DNA from: CAZHNW01 sp942491575
GTDB lineage: Bacteria; Spirochaetota; UBA4802; UBA5550
Direction of reading: 5' to 3'
Length of the DNA: 64,000 bases
Assembly (NCBI GenBank): GCA_942491575.1
Contig: CALOBT010000025.1
Span: 2,356,001 to 2,420,000, forward strand
Shown here: positions 6,963-15,550 of the stretch, piece by piece
How positions within the stretch are numbered: the first letter of the stretch is position 1
How the letters are laid out: the number at the start of each line of letters is the position of its first letter
Made by a program: the position numbers and the translations under genes
The notes under the pieces: model-generated
The model's database searches: none
What the model saw: only the letters and a program-made list of their open reading frames with translations
Told to the model about the DNA's origin: nothing

Positions 6963-8270
6963 ATGACAGATAGAAAAGTAATTATCAGAAAATGTGATTC
7001 CTATGATGTTGATGCAATTCGTGGAATAATAAAAGAAGGGATGGAAGAACTGGGAGAAAAACCGAAGGGAAAAATATTAATAAAACCAAATATAGTAACA
7101 GCCAATAAAGAATATATTCACCACTCATATACTGCCCATGAAGTAATGGAGGCAATGGTTAAAACTTTAAAGGAAGATTACGGAACGAATAAAATTACAA
7201 TCGGTGAATCCGGGGGTATCGGCATCCCCACAAGAATGTTTTTCAGTGAATCCGATTACTACAAACTGGCAAAAAAACTGGATGTCCCCCTGGTTGATTT
7301 CAATGAAGAACAGACAAGGGAAGTCACACTGAAAAAGGGCAAACTGCATAAAACAATGCGGGTGGCAAAATCCCTCTACGAAGCTGAATATAAAATATGG
7401 ATGCCCAAGCTGAAATTTCACATTGTAACTCAAATCACCAATGCCCTTAAGCTTAATGTAGGCATATTGACCCATAAGGAGCGTTTCCTCTACCACGACG
7501 ACCGCCTCCATGAAAAAATTATAGATCTGCTTGAAATAGGTTATCCCGACCTGATCGTTTCCGATGCCATTACCATTGGCCGCGGCTTTGAATCAAGCCC
7601 ATACCCGGAACACCTTGGGGCCATTCTTATCAGCAAAGATCCCCTTGCCATAGATACCGTTGCGGCCCACATATTAAATTACAGCCCGGAAGAAATACTC
7701 CACATGAAGGAAGCCCGGGATCGCGGATACGGATCAATTGACCTGAATGACGTGACCACTACCGGTGATGTATCTATCGAAGAATTAGCTTCGGTCACGG
7801 CGAAGTTATATTCCCCCTTCCAGGACCTGCAGGAGCTGGATACCCCCCTTAAATTTTATGAAGGAACAAACAGGGACTCTGGAAATATCTGCTACGGTGG
7901 CTGCATCTGCTCCATCAAGGGATGCCTTGGTACTGCAGAAAAAAAATGGGAAGGCAATCTTAAACAGGCGAAAAAGGGCGCCATTGTCATGGGTTATTAT
8001 GAAGGTGATGTTATCCATCCGGGGGAACCCGTTGCACTGATCGGCACCTGCGCCGGCGTCTCAGGACAACTGGAAGCTGGAAAAGTGATACGCGTCAAGG
8101 GCTGCCCTGTAAAGGTGGCGGATCTCATGCTGTGGGTTATCCCACGTCTTGGTCTGAAGAGCCCTGCCCATGATCCCCGCAATGCGGCACTGCTGATACT
8201 TTTCTCAATTGCCAAATTTTTTATGCAGATAACAATACCCTTCAGAAAAAAAGCGAAGATAGGAAAGTAA
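6963..8270 (+). CDS. DUF362-domain protein with cysteine-rich C-terminal part
   Basis: 435 residues, AGGGG ribosome site. The N-terminal 270 residues fit DUF362 (KILIKPNIVTANKEY, ITIGESGGIGIPTR, WMPKLKFHIVTQITNALKLNVGI, VSDAITIGRGF, DPLAIDTVAAHIL). Members are often fused or linked to iron-sulfur ferredoxin modules. Here the C-terminal part instead has scattered Cys (ICYGGCICSIKGCLG, IGTCAGVSG, KGCPVKVAD), possibly a metal or Fe-S site, and ends with a hydrophobic helix (AALLILFSIAKFFMQI). The function of the family is poorly defined. Control by the neighbouring TetR is strongly suggested by the operator overlapping its promoter region. Confidence 0.75.
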   Translation: MTDRKVIIRKCDSYDVDAIRGIIKEGMEELGEKPKGKILIKPNIVTANKEYIHHSYTAHEVMEAMVKTLKEDYGTNKITIGESGGIGIPTRMFFSESDYYKLAKKLDVPLVDFNEEQTREVTLKKGKLHKTMRVAKSLYEAEYKIWMPKLKFHIVTQITNALKLNVGILTHKERFLYHDDRLHEKIIDLLEIGYPDLIVSDAITIGRGFESSPYPEHLGAILISKDPLAIDTVAAHILNYSPEEILHMKEARDRGYGSIDLNDVTTTGDVSIEELASVTAKLYSPFQDLQELDTPLKFYEGTNRDSGNICYGGCICSIKGCLGTAEKKWEGNLKQAKKGAIVMGYYEGDVIHPGEPVALIGTCAGVSGQLEAGKVIRVKGCPVKVADLMLWVIPRLGLKSPAHDPRNAALLILFSIAKFFMQITIPFRKKAKIGK

Positions 8271-8292
8271 AAAGGTTTCAATTTTTCACTCA

Positions 8293-8772
8293 TCACCAGT
8301 CTTTAACGGGCACCTCCAACAGCATCCGAATATCAACCAGCTGCCCCGTATGATATGAGTTATGGTCAGCCAGAATCAGTGCCTCTCGAAAAAGGGTCTG
8401 TCCGTCCCCCCAGGGAAAGGGCTCAAAAAGTTCCCGGCTGGGATCTTTCAGTAAATCAATCATTGCATCAAGATCCCGAGCAATATTTTTTATTGTAGAA
8501 CTCCACTCGTCAGCAGAACCTGGTTCCAGAGAGTCCGGCCAATAGCCGTGAGGATATTCCGGTGACTGGTGTTCCGCGGAACGGGAAAATTCAAGAATAT
8601 CCTTTTGTGCAATCCAGATATGGTAGACAAGGCCCCAGGCGGTATGATCAAGATTGGAAACCTTTTCCCCTGCCATATTAAGGGGAAAATCTTCAACTGC
8701 ATCAGTGAAGGAAATATGGGCCCCCCTTCCTTGAAGTGTACTTATAAGCTGTTCTCTTATTTTTTCATCCAT
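8293..8772 (-). CDS. DinB/YfiT-family four-helix protein
   Basis: 159 residues from the ATG at 8772, which has an excellent GGGGGAG site five to six bases upstream; the longer frame to 8826 has none. HTAWGLVYHIWIAQ in the first half and ADHNSYHTGQLVDIR near the C-terminus give the spaced histidines of DinB-superfamily metal-binding bundles. These proteins include thiol-dependent S-transferases and stress-induced proteins. The substrate here is unknown. The gene is convergent with DUF362, with only 22 bases between. Confidence 0.7.
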   Translation of the reverse strand: MDEKIREQLISTLQGRGAHISFTDAVEDFPLNMAGEKVSNLDHTAWGLVYHIWIAQKDILEFSRSAEHQSPEYPHGYWPDSLEPGSADEWSSTIKNIARDLDAMIDLLKDPSRELFEPFPWGDGQTLFREALILADHNSYHTGQLVDIRMLLEVPVKDW

Positions 8773-8941
8773 CTGTCTCCCCCATCCAATTTCTTTGCAG
8801 ATAATTTCAGATACCGGAAGCATCATTTTTCTATATAAAAAAATATCATAAATTCAGCAAATTCTGAAGGAAAAAACAATAATTCATAGCGATGAAGTAC
8901 CTCTTTCAGGAGCCATGGAAAACCGGAGATTACAATTCCTG

Positions 8942-9802
8942 TTAGATATTTTTTATTTTACCGAAAAATTCACTAATTAATTGGGCGGACTCTTCAGGCT
9001 TCTCCATGGGAATCAAATGTCCCGCACCTTCGACAAGTCTGTAGCCACCCTCCGGCATCATTGAAACGGCCTTCTGAAGATCAATGAATGAACGGTTTCC
9101 GCTCGTCTCTCCCTCAATAACAAGAACAGGGCAGGTAAGTTTTTTCAGAAGGGGCCATGGATTGCGATGAGATCCCCCCAGGAAAAGGGATGCCTCCTTG
9201 CGGGGATGACAGGCGAGGGAGAGCCCCCCTTCCTCACGGGAAATCATTCCATGTTCAAGGTAAAGTTCAAGGACCTCTTCATCCCATGAGGCAAAGAGCT
9301 TTTTAGAGCGGAGATAATCCCGTGCCTGTTCATGGTCTTCCCAGAAGTTTCGCCGCTTTATTGACTTAGCCGCGAGGGGATGCTGCTCAACAGAGAGATC
9401 CACTTCATATACCTGCTCCGGAAGGTAAATCGGTTCAAAGGCTGCCAGGCCACTCGCCTTTAATCCCAAACTGGCATTGGCAAGTGTCAGTATCGTTGCC
9501 CCCATGGAATGCCCAACCATGAAAGGATTTTCAAGTTTAAGACGGCTGCAGAGTTCACAAATATCTTCCGCCAGGATCATCCATGAGAGGCCCCCATCTT
9601 CAGGTTCTGCCTCGCGGTGGTCGCAGAAATATGGGGCTATAATCCGGTACTCTCCGCCAAGCCTGCGGGCGATGGGGTGCCACAGCCATGGAAGGAATCC
9701 CGTTGCGTGAAGCATGATTATAACCGGCCCCTCCCCATCATATTCGAGATATTCGATGTCATGGTCACCTATGCTGATGGTACGAACATGTGGTTCTTTC
9801 AT
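8942..9802 (-). CDS. Alpha/beta hydrolase
   Basis: 286 residues. Motifs in order: HATGFLPWLWHPIARRL (oxyanion loop after strand 3), GHSMGATILTLA (nucleophile Ser in GxSxG), CPVLVIEGETSGNRSF (strand carrying the acid region) and EGAGHLIPMEKPEES (catalytic His). No signal peptide is present, so it is cytoplasmic. The first in-frame start is a TTG at 9820; the ATG at 9802 with upstream AGGAAGCAGGG is preferred. The family includes esterases, epoxide hydrolases and haloperoxidase-like enzymes; the specificity cannot be read. It stands alone between a DinB gene and the phosphate cluster. Confidence 0.8.
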   Translation of the reverse strand: MKEPHVRTISIGDHDIEYLEYDGEGPVIIMLHATGFLPWLWHPIARRLGGEYRIIAPYFCDHREAEPEDGGLSWMILAEDICELCSRLKLENPFMVGHSMGATILTLANASLGLKASGLAAFEPIYLPEQVYEVDLSVEQHPLAAKSIKRRNFWEDHEQARDYLRSKKLFASWDEEVLELYLEHGMISREEGGLSLACHPRKEASLFLGGSHRNPWPLLKKLTCPVLVIEGETSGNRSFIDLQKAVSMMPEGGYRLVEGAGHLIPMEKPEESAQLISEFFGKIKNI

Positions 9803-9919
9803 AGCCCTGCTTCCTCGCAACGGTTTTTCTAATCGCCCGGGAAAACATTTATCATTGCTGATAAGTTTTGTAAAGAATGTAATGTTATTTACAATGAAAA
9901 GTTTAAGGGGAAGTTAAAT

Positions 9920-9952
9920 AAAAAGCGGCAGGGTAAAAAGCCCCCTGCCGCT
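9920..9952 (-). terminator. Rho-independent terminator after the cytoplasmic CYTH-like gene
   Basis: A 10-bp GC-rich stem (AGCGGCAGGG / CCCTGCCGCT), followed on the minus strand by TTTTTATTT. It marks the end of the porin-CYTH transcript. Confidence 0.75.
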
Positions 9953-9980
9953 CCCTGTAAGAACAAAGGTAATGGAGGTT

Positions 9981-10586
9981 TTATGATGGCATCGGTTCCA
10001 TACCGATTATTCTCTTAATTGCCATAAGGTAATTGATGTTTTCGTATTCTTCAAGGCCCAGCATTTCCTTTGCCTTTTCAAGATCATCAAGTTCTGTGCT
10101 TTCAATGCAGACTGTTTGAATTTCTGCACCATTTATAAACAATGTTGCGGTTTCCGCGATAGTATTATTGACTGTGAAGGCGAATCTTCTTTTGAGGACG
10201 TTCACTGCAACAAGGTCCTTATGTGGTTTAATAATTTCTTCGAGATACTGGTCCAGGGTATATACATTCCTTTCCAGTTCAGGCATTTCAGTACCGAAAG
10301 CAGGAAAAACCTCTTCTTTCAATACGGAACCCTCCATGGGGAAACTTCCCTTCATTCTGGGATTCCACTGCTGAAAGCCCTTCTCTTCTTTTACAAAAAC
10401 CTTGATGTCCATCAGTGCATCCCTGATCTTTGTGTTGTTTTCATTGTTTGCCGCAGACATGATATAGATTTCGGAACTTTCACGAATCTGTTCGCACTTG
10501 GCGATTTTTCTCATTTTTGTTTCTACCATGCCGAAATTGTTGGCAAAGGTTCTAAATTCAAATCTTGGCTTGATTTCCTGAGACAT
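9981..10586 (-). CDS. CYTH-like (triphosphate tunnel) protein, cytoplasmic
   Basis: 201 residues with no signal peptide. The order of strands matches the CYTH/triphosphate-tunnel fold: FEFRTF at the start in place of ExExK, SSEIYIMS, TKIRDALMDIKVFVKE, NVLKRRFAFTVNNTIAETATLF, and TVCIESTELDDL near the end. These place alternating basic and acidic residues along a tunnel. A central GFQQWNPRMKGSFP insertion is distinctive. CYTH proteins act on polyphosphate, tripolyphosphate, ThTP or ATP (cyclase). The first Glu of ExExK is replaced by Phe, so activity may be altered. It follows the OprO/P porin in the same direction, after a double hairpin, and precedes a clear terminator. The assignment is by pattern and needs a profile search. 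Confidence 0.55.
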   Translation of the reverse strand: MSQEIKPRFEFRTFANNFGMVETKMRKIAKCEQIRESSEIYIMSAANNENNTKIRDALMDIKVFVKEEKGFQQWNPRMKGSFPMEGSVLKEEVFPAFGTEMPELERNVYTLDQYLEEIIKPHKDLVAVNVLKRRFAFTVNNTIAETATLFINGAEIQTVCIESTELDDLEKAKEMLGLEEYENINYLMAIKRIIGMEPMPS

Positions 10587-10711
10587 TTAAAACTCCTTAT
10601 CAAAAATATTATGACCGGTCATTGAGCGATCCGGATTAAAAAACAGTATATTGAATATCAGCATGGAATCAGAAATGGTCAAATAAATGCTTCTTATATG
10701 TCCATAACAAG

Positions 10712-10760
10712 GCGTTATGCGTTTCGCATAACGCAGGCTGGCGCCATTTTTCATGGCGCC
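10712..10760. repeat. Tandem hairpins between porin and CYTH-like gene
   Basis: Two perfect stem-loops sit back to back: GCGTTATGCG-TTT-CGCATAACGC (10712-10734) and GGCGCCAT-TTTTC-ATGGCGCC (10740-10760). They lie just after the porin stop on its transcript and lack a T-run, so they look like an mRNA-stabilising or processing element. That would let the porin be made in excess over the downstream CYTH-like protein. Partial termination is the alternative. Confidence 0.5.
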
Positions 10761-10796
10761 GCCGCACATTACATGTTTTTATACTATTTGTTCAAA

Positions 10797-12020
10797 TTAG
10801 AATGCAAGCTGCAGTACGATATTGAGCTCGTTATCATCCCAACCCTTGTCTTCACCTGGTGCTTTATTCGCTTCCAGATCATCATTCCCAAGGTTATGCT
10901 TGAAATCTACCTGAAGCTTAAGGTCATTTCCATCAATATAGAAGTTAACACCGTAACCTAGACTTGTCTGAGTCTCCTCTGTATTATCAATATCCAAAGG
11001 AGATGTAGCGAACCTGAAAGTCGGCTCAATTCCATACTTTCCCAGGGGAATATAATAGCCCGCCCCTACGGCGATAGTGTAGTTATCAAAATTCTTTGAT
11101 GAATCGCCAGGATCGTCGTCGGATGCAGAATTGGCGCTGAATTTCGCGTAATGAGCTTCGAAACTAAGGAAAGCCCCGAGATACCGAAGGGTGATATCTC
11201 CGCCAACCATTGTCTGAGAACCTGCAGTCTTGAATTTACTCAGTTTTTCACCAAAATCGAAATAGCTTTGTTCATTATAGAGTGCTGAGGCACCTATCAT
11301 CATCTGGAAGTTATTGACGGTCATACCGCCTTCCTGCTTCTTCATTTTACCGAAGGGATAAACTTCAACACGGCCGACAAACATGCCTAGATTGTTATAT
11401 TCACTGAGTTCATCGAAACTGTTGTCGCCATTCCCATTAAACCAGCCACCGTACACCTTGAACATATTAATTTGGTAATCAATCATAAAACCGAGTTCAC
11501 GACCGGGGACAAATTCTTTTATTTGTTCCGCTCTTCCGTTCTGCAGCTGCTTACCTGAAGAAACCATTCTCTGACGACTGTAGGGAATTTTAAACTGCCC
11601 CAGGGTAAAGTTTAAAGCGCCAAAAGGATTGTAACCAATCTTCATGTCCTTCATGTTGATAGCAGTAGTACTCGACAATTCAATACCTGCATCACCGGCA
11701 TCATGCGCTTCTGCAACGTCTTCCCCTGCCTCAAGCTCGAATTCGAATTCAAAATCAAACTTACCTGCAGTGCCTTCAGCTTTTATACGAGCATCATCAA
11801 GCATAAAACCTGTTTTACCGGGTTTCGTAAGATACCCATCCTTTCCTGATAAACTATCACGATCATAGACGTTGTTAAACGTAACCCCATATCCAGCTCT
11901 AATACGGCCGCCCAGTTCGATCTCTGCTGCTGACACCATTTCAGGAGTCACCATAAGAGAAAAAACCATGGCTGATGTGAACAGAGCTGTTGAAAAAATC
12001 TTAACTGAATTTTTAAACAT
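10797..12020 (-). CDS. OprO/OprP-type (phosphate/polyphosphate) porin
   Basis: 407 residues from the ATG at 12020, placed 8 bases after GGAGG; the longer frame uses a TTG and is rejected. The signal peptide ends near VSAAEI. The body has the porin O/P pattern: LGGRIRAGYG, LDDARIKAEGTAGKFDFEFEFEL, FTLGQFKIPYSRQRMVSS, KEFVPGRELGFMID, VYGGWFNGNG, and a C-terminal strand ending in LQLAF. The family forms trimeric outer-membrane channels, selective in Pseudomonas for phosphate (OprP) or pyrophosphate/polyphosphate (OprO). Its position between two CYTH-like genes and beside exopolyphosphatase and phosphate permeases supports a phosphorus role, but the anion is not proven by sequence. Confidence 0.8.
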   Translation of the reverse strand: MFKNSVKIFSTALFTSAMVFSLMVTPEMVSAAEIELGGRIRAGYGVTFNNVYDRDSLSGKDGYLTKPGKTGFMLDDARIKAEGTAGKFDFEFEFELEAGEDVAEAHDAGDAGIELSSTTAINMKDMKIGYNPFGALNFTLGQFKIPYSRQRMVSSGKQLQNGRAEQIKEFVPGRELGFMIDYQINMFKVYGGWFNGNGDNSFDELSEYNNLGMFVGRVEVYPFGKMKKQEGGMTVNNFQMMIGASALYNEQSYFDFGEKLSKFKTAGSQTMVGGDITLRYLGAFLSFEAHYAKFSANSASDDDPGDSSKNFDNYTIAVGAGYYIPLGKYGIEPTFRFATSPLDIDNTEETQTSLGYGVNFYIDGNDLKLQVDFKHNLGNDDLEANKAPGEDKGWDDNELNIVLQLAF

Positions 12021-12181
12021 TAAACTGTCCTCCAAAATTTTTTAAACCTTTTATCTTTGTGCCAGTTAAGCCAAGGGAGCCTTCCCGGAAACATAGAGAC
12101 TAAAGGCAATGTATCGTTAATGCAGAGAGCTCTCTGATTGAAATCGATTAATCCTCTGCATACGTTACGCTGTTAAGTAAC

Positions 12182-13129
12182 TTATTTACTCGCGTTTCCA
12201 TAAGTAAAATCGGTTTTAGTACTTCCGCTGTGGACATACCCCTTTTCCTTGAGTTTCTTAAAAAGGGTGAGATAAAATTTTTCTGAAAGTTTTGATGCCT
12301 TCCCGTTCATTTGCTTAAGGTAGTTATCCATATCATAGTCGAAGGAGACTTCACAAATTGTCGGAGTTTCAGAAGAATTTTTATACCAGATACTCATTTC
12401 GAAATCAGCAACGATTCCGTTTCCAAAATCGATAAAGCCGGGCTTTACCTTTTTTTCTATAAAACTGATATTATTAACCGGTGTCAGTTTTGTATCAGGA
12501 GAAAGATTCAGGGCTGATATACCCTTGAATATCGCAGCAAAATCCTTAACTGTTTTCAGGTTCCCCTGGATGTTTTTAATTTTTGCGGACTTGGAGTATA
12601 TGTTTCTCATTATCGGATTTACCGGGTCTGATTTTTTATCTATGGTGACATCCTGCTCGAACTTGCTCTCTGCAGCGAACAGACCGGATGGTTGAATAAT
12701 TCCCTTCACCGCTATTTCCGGATCGGTATTACGGTATTTATAGGTCACCCCAAAAGAATCCTTCAATCTGCCCCTCTTATATTTTGTACGTATACGGAGG
12801 GCGTAACCTTTCTTTCTAACCTGATGATCTGCGGTGTCATAAAATACAATCTTTCTCTGCTTAATCTTATACCGTCTCTTACTTGACCTGATTTTAAGAT
12901 TAGACCCTGTTTCATCTGCAGTCTGTAAAGCAATTTCAGTTATCTTATTGAAGCCGCCCTTTAGGTCATTAAAAAGTTCAGGTGTGAGCAAAACTTTGAA
13001 TTCTCTTGAATTAACCTTAGACCTTGCATCACTGCTGTTCTTAGCGAAGGTATATGTAGACGTCAGCATTATTGCCAGGGTGGCAATCCCAAAAGCAATC
13101 ATCCCCGGTTTGTAAAATTTTCGATTCAT
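12182..13129 (-). CDS. Exported CYTH-like protein
   Basis: 315 residues. ATG 13129 with AAGAGG upstream is preferred over the frame from 13147. The N-terminus is a signal peptide or anchor (ATLAIMLTSTYTFAKNSS). The rest follows the CYTH/VTC-like tunnel order: SREFKVLLT (degenerate ExExK with Ser for the first Glu), KIVFYDTADHQVRKKGYALRIR, FGVTYKYRNTDPE, FIEKKVKPGF, DFEMSIWYKN, ICEVSFDYD, and a C-terminal helix LSEKFYLTLFKKLKEKG. The YDTAD...GYALRIR pair is especially typical of CYTH. A CYTH-like domain outside the cytoplasm is unusual and could bind or cleave polyphosphate entering through the adjacent porin. It is divergent from a LysR gene. Confidence 0.65.
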   Translation of the reverse strand: MNRKFYKPGMIAFGIATLAIMLTSTYTFAKNSSDARSKVNSREFKVLLTPELFNDLKGGFNKITEIALQTADETGSNLKIRSSKRRYKIKQRKIVFYDTADHQVRKKGYALRIRTKYKRGRLKDSFGVTYKYRNTDPEIAVKGIIQPSGLFAAESKFEQDVTIDKKSDPVNPIMRNIYSKSAKIKNIQGNLKTVKDFAAIFKGISALNLSPDTKLTPVNNISFIEKKVKPGFIDFGNGIVADFEMSIWYKNSSETPTICEVSFDYDMDNYLKQMNGKASKLSEKFYLTLFKKLKEKGYVHSGSTKTDFTYGNASK

Positions 13130-13338
13130 TACTGTAACCTCTTGCACTGCTCGATTTTTTATGGTACATTTTTAATTGGCAATACACATTTCAGTCAATA
13201 AAATATAACAAACCGATTATAATATATCCTTATAGACGCATAAAGTATTGTTATGATATAAATTATTATGTTTAACTTTTTATTCCAATTGACAAAATAA
13301 TTGTTCGCAGGAAAACATCCGTTATAAAAAATTAAACC

Positions 13339-14235
13339 ATGAAATTACATCTTCTAAAAACATTTTACTTTGTAGCCCTTGAGAAAAGCTTCACTGGTGC
13401 AGCTAAAAAACTCTTCATTACCCAGCCTGCCATCAGCTCTCATATTCAATCTCTTGAAAATGACCTGGGAGTAAAACTCTTTCAAAGAGATAAAAAATCG
13501 AGGGATGTCAGCCTCACCCCTGAAGGAGAAAAACTTCTTGGTTATGTGGAGACTCTTTTTTCGTTAATGGAAGAAATGACCTCTGCATTTTCTGAGATCA
13601 AAGAGAATAAACAAAATTCTCTTTCAATCGGAACGACTACCGTATACGGAGTCTATTTTTTCCCGGACATACTCCGTCTTTTTACCCAAAAATATCCTTC
13701 AGTGAGAATCAATAACTGTATTGGCAACTCTCACCAGATCCTTGAGATGCTGAAAAATGGAGAAATAGAAATAGCTATTATCAGGGGAAGTGAAGGCGTT
13801 CCTGATGACTATTCAAAACTGCTGGTTCATACGGAAAACCTCATCTTCATTGCCAGTCCATCACATACCCTTGCAACAGGTGATACAATCACTATTGATA
13901 AAATAAAAGATTATTCTTTTATCCACAGGGAAAAAGGAAGTCATACCCGTAACCAGATAGAAAAATATTTCGAAAAACATGATATTTCAGGCCTCTCTCT
14001 TCTAGAACTTGGAAACATTGAAAGTGTAAAAAAAAGTGTCGCCGATGGAATTGGAATATCCATTGCCCCCAGGATCGCAGTGGAGACCGAATTAAATGAC
14101 AAAAGACTTATGGAGATAAAAATTGAAGGCCTTTCCCTTGAGGCAGAATATTTCCTTATCTATCCGGAAAAGGATTCCCTTTCCGGGGCCTCCCTGAATT
14201 TCATTTCTATTGTCGAAGAATCGCATAACCTTTAA
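13339..14235 (+). CDS. LysR-family transcriptional regulator
   Basis: 298 residues. The N-terminal winged helix-turn-helix (about 1-62) reads LKTFYFVALEKSFTGAAKKL...TQPAISSHIQSLENDLGVKLF, standard LysR. The remaining 230 residues form the periplasmic-binding-like effector domain (NSLSIGTTTVYGVYFFPDIL, FIASPSHTLATGD, SVADGIGISIAPR). It sits between the divergent exported CYTH-like gene and the exopolyphosphatase gene, the typical place for a regulator of both. No clear T-N11-A site was picked out in the roughly 200-base gap. The effector could be an anion such as phosphate or a metabolite. Confidence 0.85.
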   Translation: MKLHLLKTFYFVALEKSFTGAAKKLFITQPAISSHIQSLENDLGVKLFQRDKKSRDVSLTPEGEKLLGYVETLFSLMEEMTSAFSEIKENKQNSLSIGTTTVYGVYFFPDILRLFTQKYPSVRINNCIGNSHQILEMLKNGEIEIAIIRGSEGVPDDYSKLLVHTENLIFIASPSHTLATGDTITIDKIKDYSFIHREKGSHTRNQIEKYFEKHDISGLSLLELGNIESVKKSVADGIGISIAPRIAVETELNDKRLMEIKIEGLSLEAEYFLIYPEKDSLSGASLNFISIVEESHNL

Positions 14236-14424
14236 ATGCAATCATCACATTTCCTTATAATACCATAAGAACTTCTTATCGCCGTATTTTTGATATCCCT
14301 TGACACTCACCGGTTTCAGTTTTTTCTTTTACATGTTATTTATTCCGTGTTACTTTTTTATTGGTTTTAATGATAAATCGGCCCGCGGTAAGTAGCGCCA
14401 ATATTACAACCAGCGAGGTACTGC

Positions 14425-15537
14425 ATGACTTCAAATAATGATATTGATCTTCTTAATTTATTTATCAGGAAACAAAAAGACTCCTTAAATACAAATAGTT
14501 CTGTCTCCATCGCATTAGGCAATGAGGCTGCTGACCTTGACTCAATGGTATCATCGATAATATACTCTTATCTTCAGGGCACCACTACCGATGATGGTAC
14601 TTTTGTACCGGTTATTAATATTCCCCGTGCTGATTTCAAACTGCGCACAGAGGCTTCATATCTTTTAAAGGATACCGGCATAGATGAAACAAACCTGATT
14701 TTTATCGATGAAATTGATCTTGGGGCACTGTATGAAAAAGGTTCCCTAAAACTGACTCTTATCGACCACAACGTACTTTCACGGCAGCAGCAGAGTTTCA
14801 GTGAAGCAGTTACTGAGATTATCGATCATCATAATGATGAGAATAACTTTGATAATCTCTCCAAAAAAGTAATAGAACCTGTAGGCTCCTGTGCCACCCT
14901 TGTTGCCTCAGAGGTGTTTGCCCATAGACCCGAGATGATAGGTAAAGGTATCGCAAAACTTCTTCTGGGGACGATACTCCTTGATACGGTGAATCTGGAT
15001 CCGGAAGCAAAACGTGTTACCGATAAAGATTCCCAAATCGCAAAGGATCTCCTGCTCCATGTCACTGAAGAACAGGATGATATATTCAACACCCTACAGT
15101 TCGAAAAGTTCAATGTTGAATCTCTCAGTTCTTCAGATCTCCTGCGGAAAGACTACAAGGAATGGGAAGTCGGTGAAATAAAATTCGGTATCAGTTCCGT
15201 GCTGCTCCCCGTTGAAAAGTGGATACAAAAAGACGAAACTATAGAAAATAATTTCAATGCCTACATTAAAGAAAGGGACCTTGATATACTTATAGCCATG
15301 AATGCCTATACGAATCCCGAGTTTCACCGTGAAATGGTGATATACTCCAATAATATTAAATTGAAAAATGCTGCCATTGGTTTTTTAAATCTCAATAAAG
15401 CAGGCCTTGAAGAAATAGATGGCCCCGCATCTGAAATGATATCTTTTTACAGTCAGCAAAATGACGCTTATTCACGCAAGAAACTCCAGCCCATTCTGGC
15501 AGATTTATTCTCAAAATATGAGCAGCAAAAAGCATAA
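14425..15537 (+). CDS. DHH/DHHA2 exopolyphosphatase (PPX1/prune-like)
   Basis: 370 residues with a GAGG ribosome site. Conserved blocks are ALGNEAADLDSMVSS (motif I, DLDS metal ligands), LIFIDEIDLGAL (motif II), LTLIDHN, EIIDHHNDE (DHH signature), and EPVGSCATLVASEVF. A C-terminal DHHA2-type region with SSSDLLRKDYKEW follows, as in yeast PPX1 exopolyphosphatase and family II pyrophosphatases. Reaction: processive release of phosphate from polyphosphate, or hydrolysis of pyrophosphate or short chains, Mn/Mg dependent, in the cytoplasm. The 13-base gap to the next gene indicates an operon. This gene anchors the phosphorus interpretation of the cluster. Confidence 0.85.
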   Translation: MTSNNDIDLLNLFIRKQKDSLNTNSSVSIALGNEAADLDSMVSSIIYSYLQGTTTDDGTFVPVINIPRADFKLRTEASYLLKDTGIDETNLIFIDEIDLGALYEKGSLKLTLIDHNVLSRQQQSFSEAVTEIIDHHNDENNFDNLSKKVIEPVGSCATLVASEVFAHRPEMIGKGIAKLLLGTILLDTVNLDPEAKRVTDKDSQIAKDLLLHVTEEQDDIFNTLQFEKFNVESLSSSDLLRKDYKEWEVGEIKFGISSVLLPVEKWIQKDETIENNFNAYIKERDLDILIAMNAYTNPEFHREMVIYSNNIKLKNAAIGFLNLNKAGLEEIDGPASEMISFYSQQNDAYSRKKLQPILADLFSKYEQQKA

Positions 15538-15550
15538 GGATCAACGATTT

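Noticed and set aside
13291..13339. Sigma-70 promoter for the LysR gene
   Set aside because: TTGACA is present but no -10 box lies at a sensible distance, so it is not reported.
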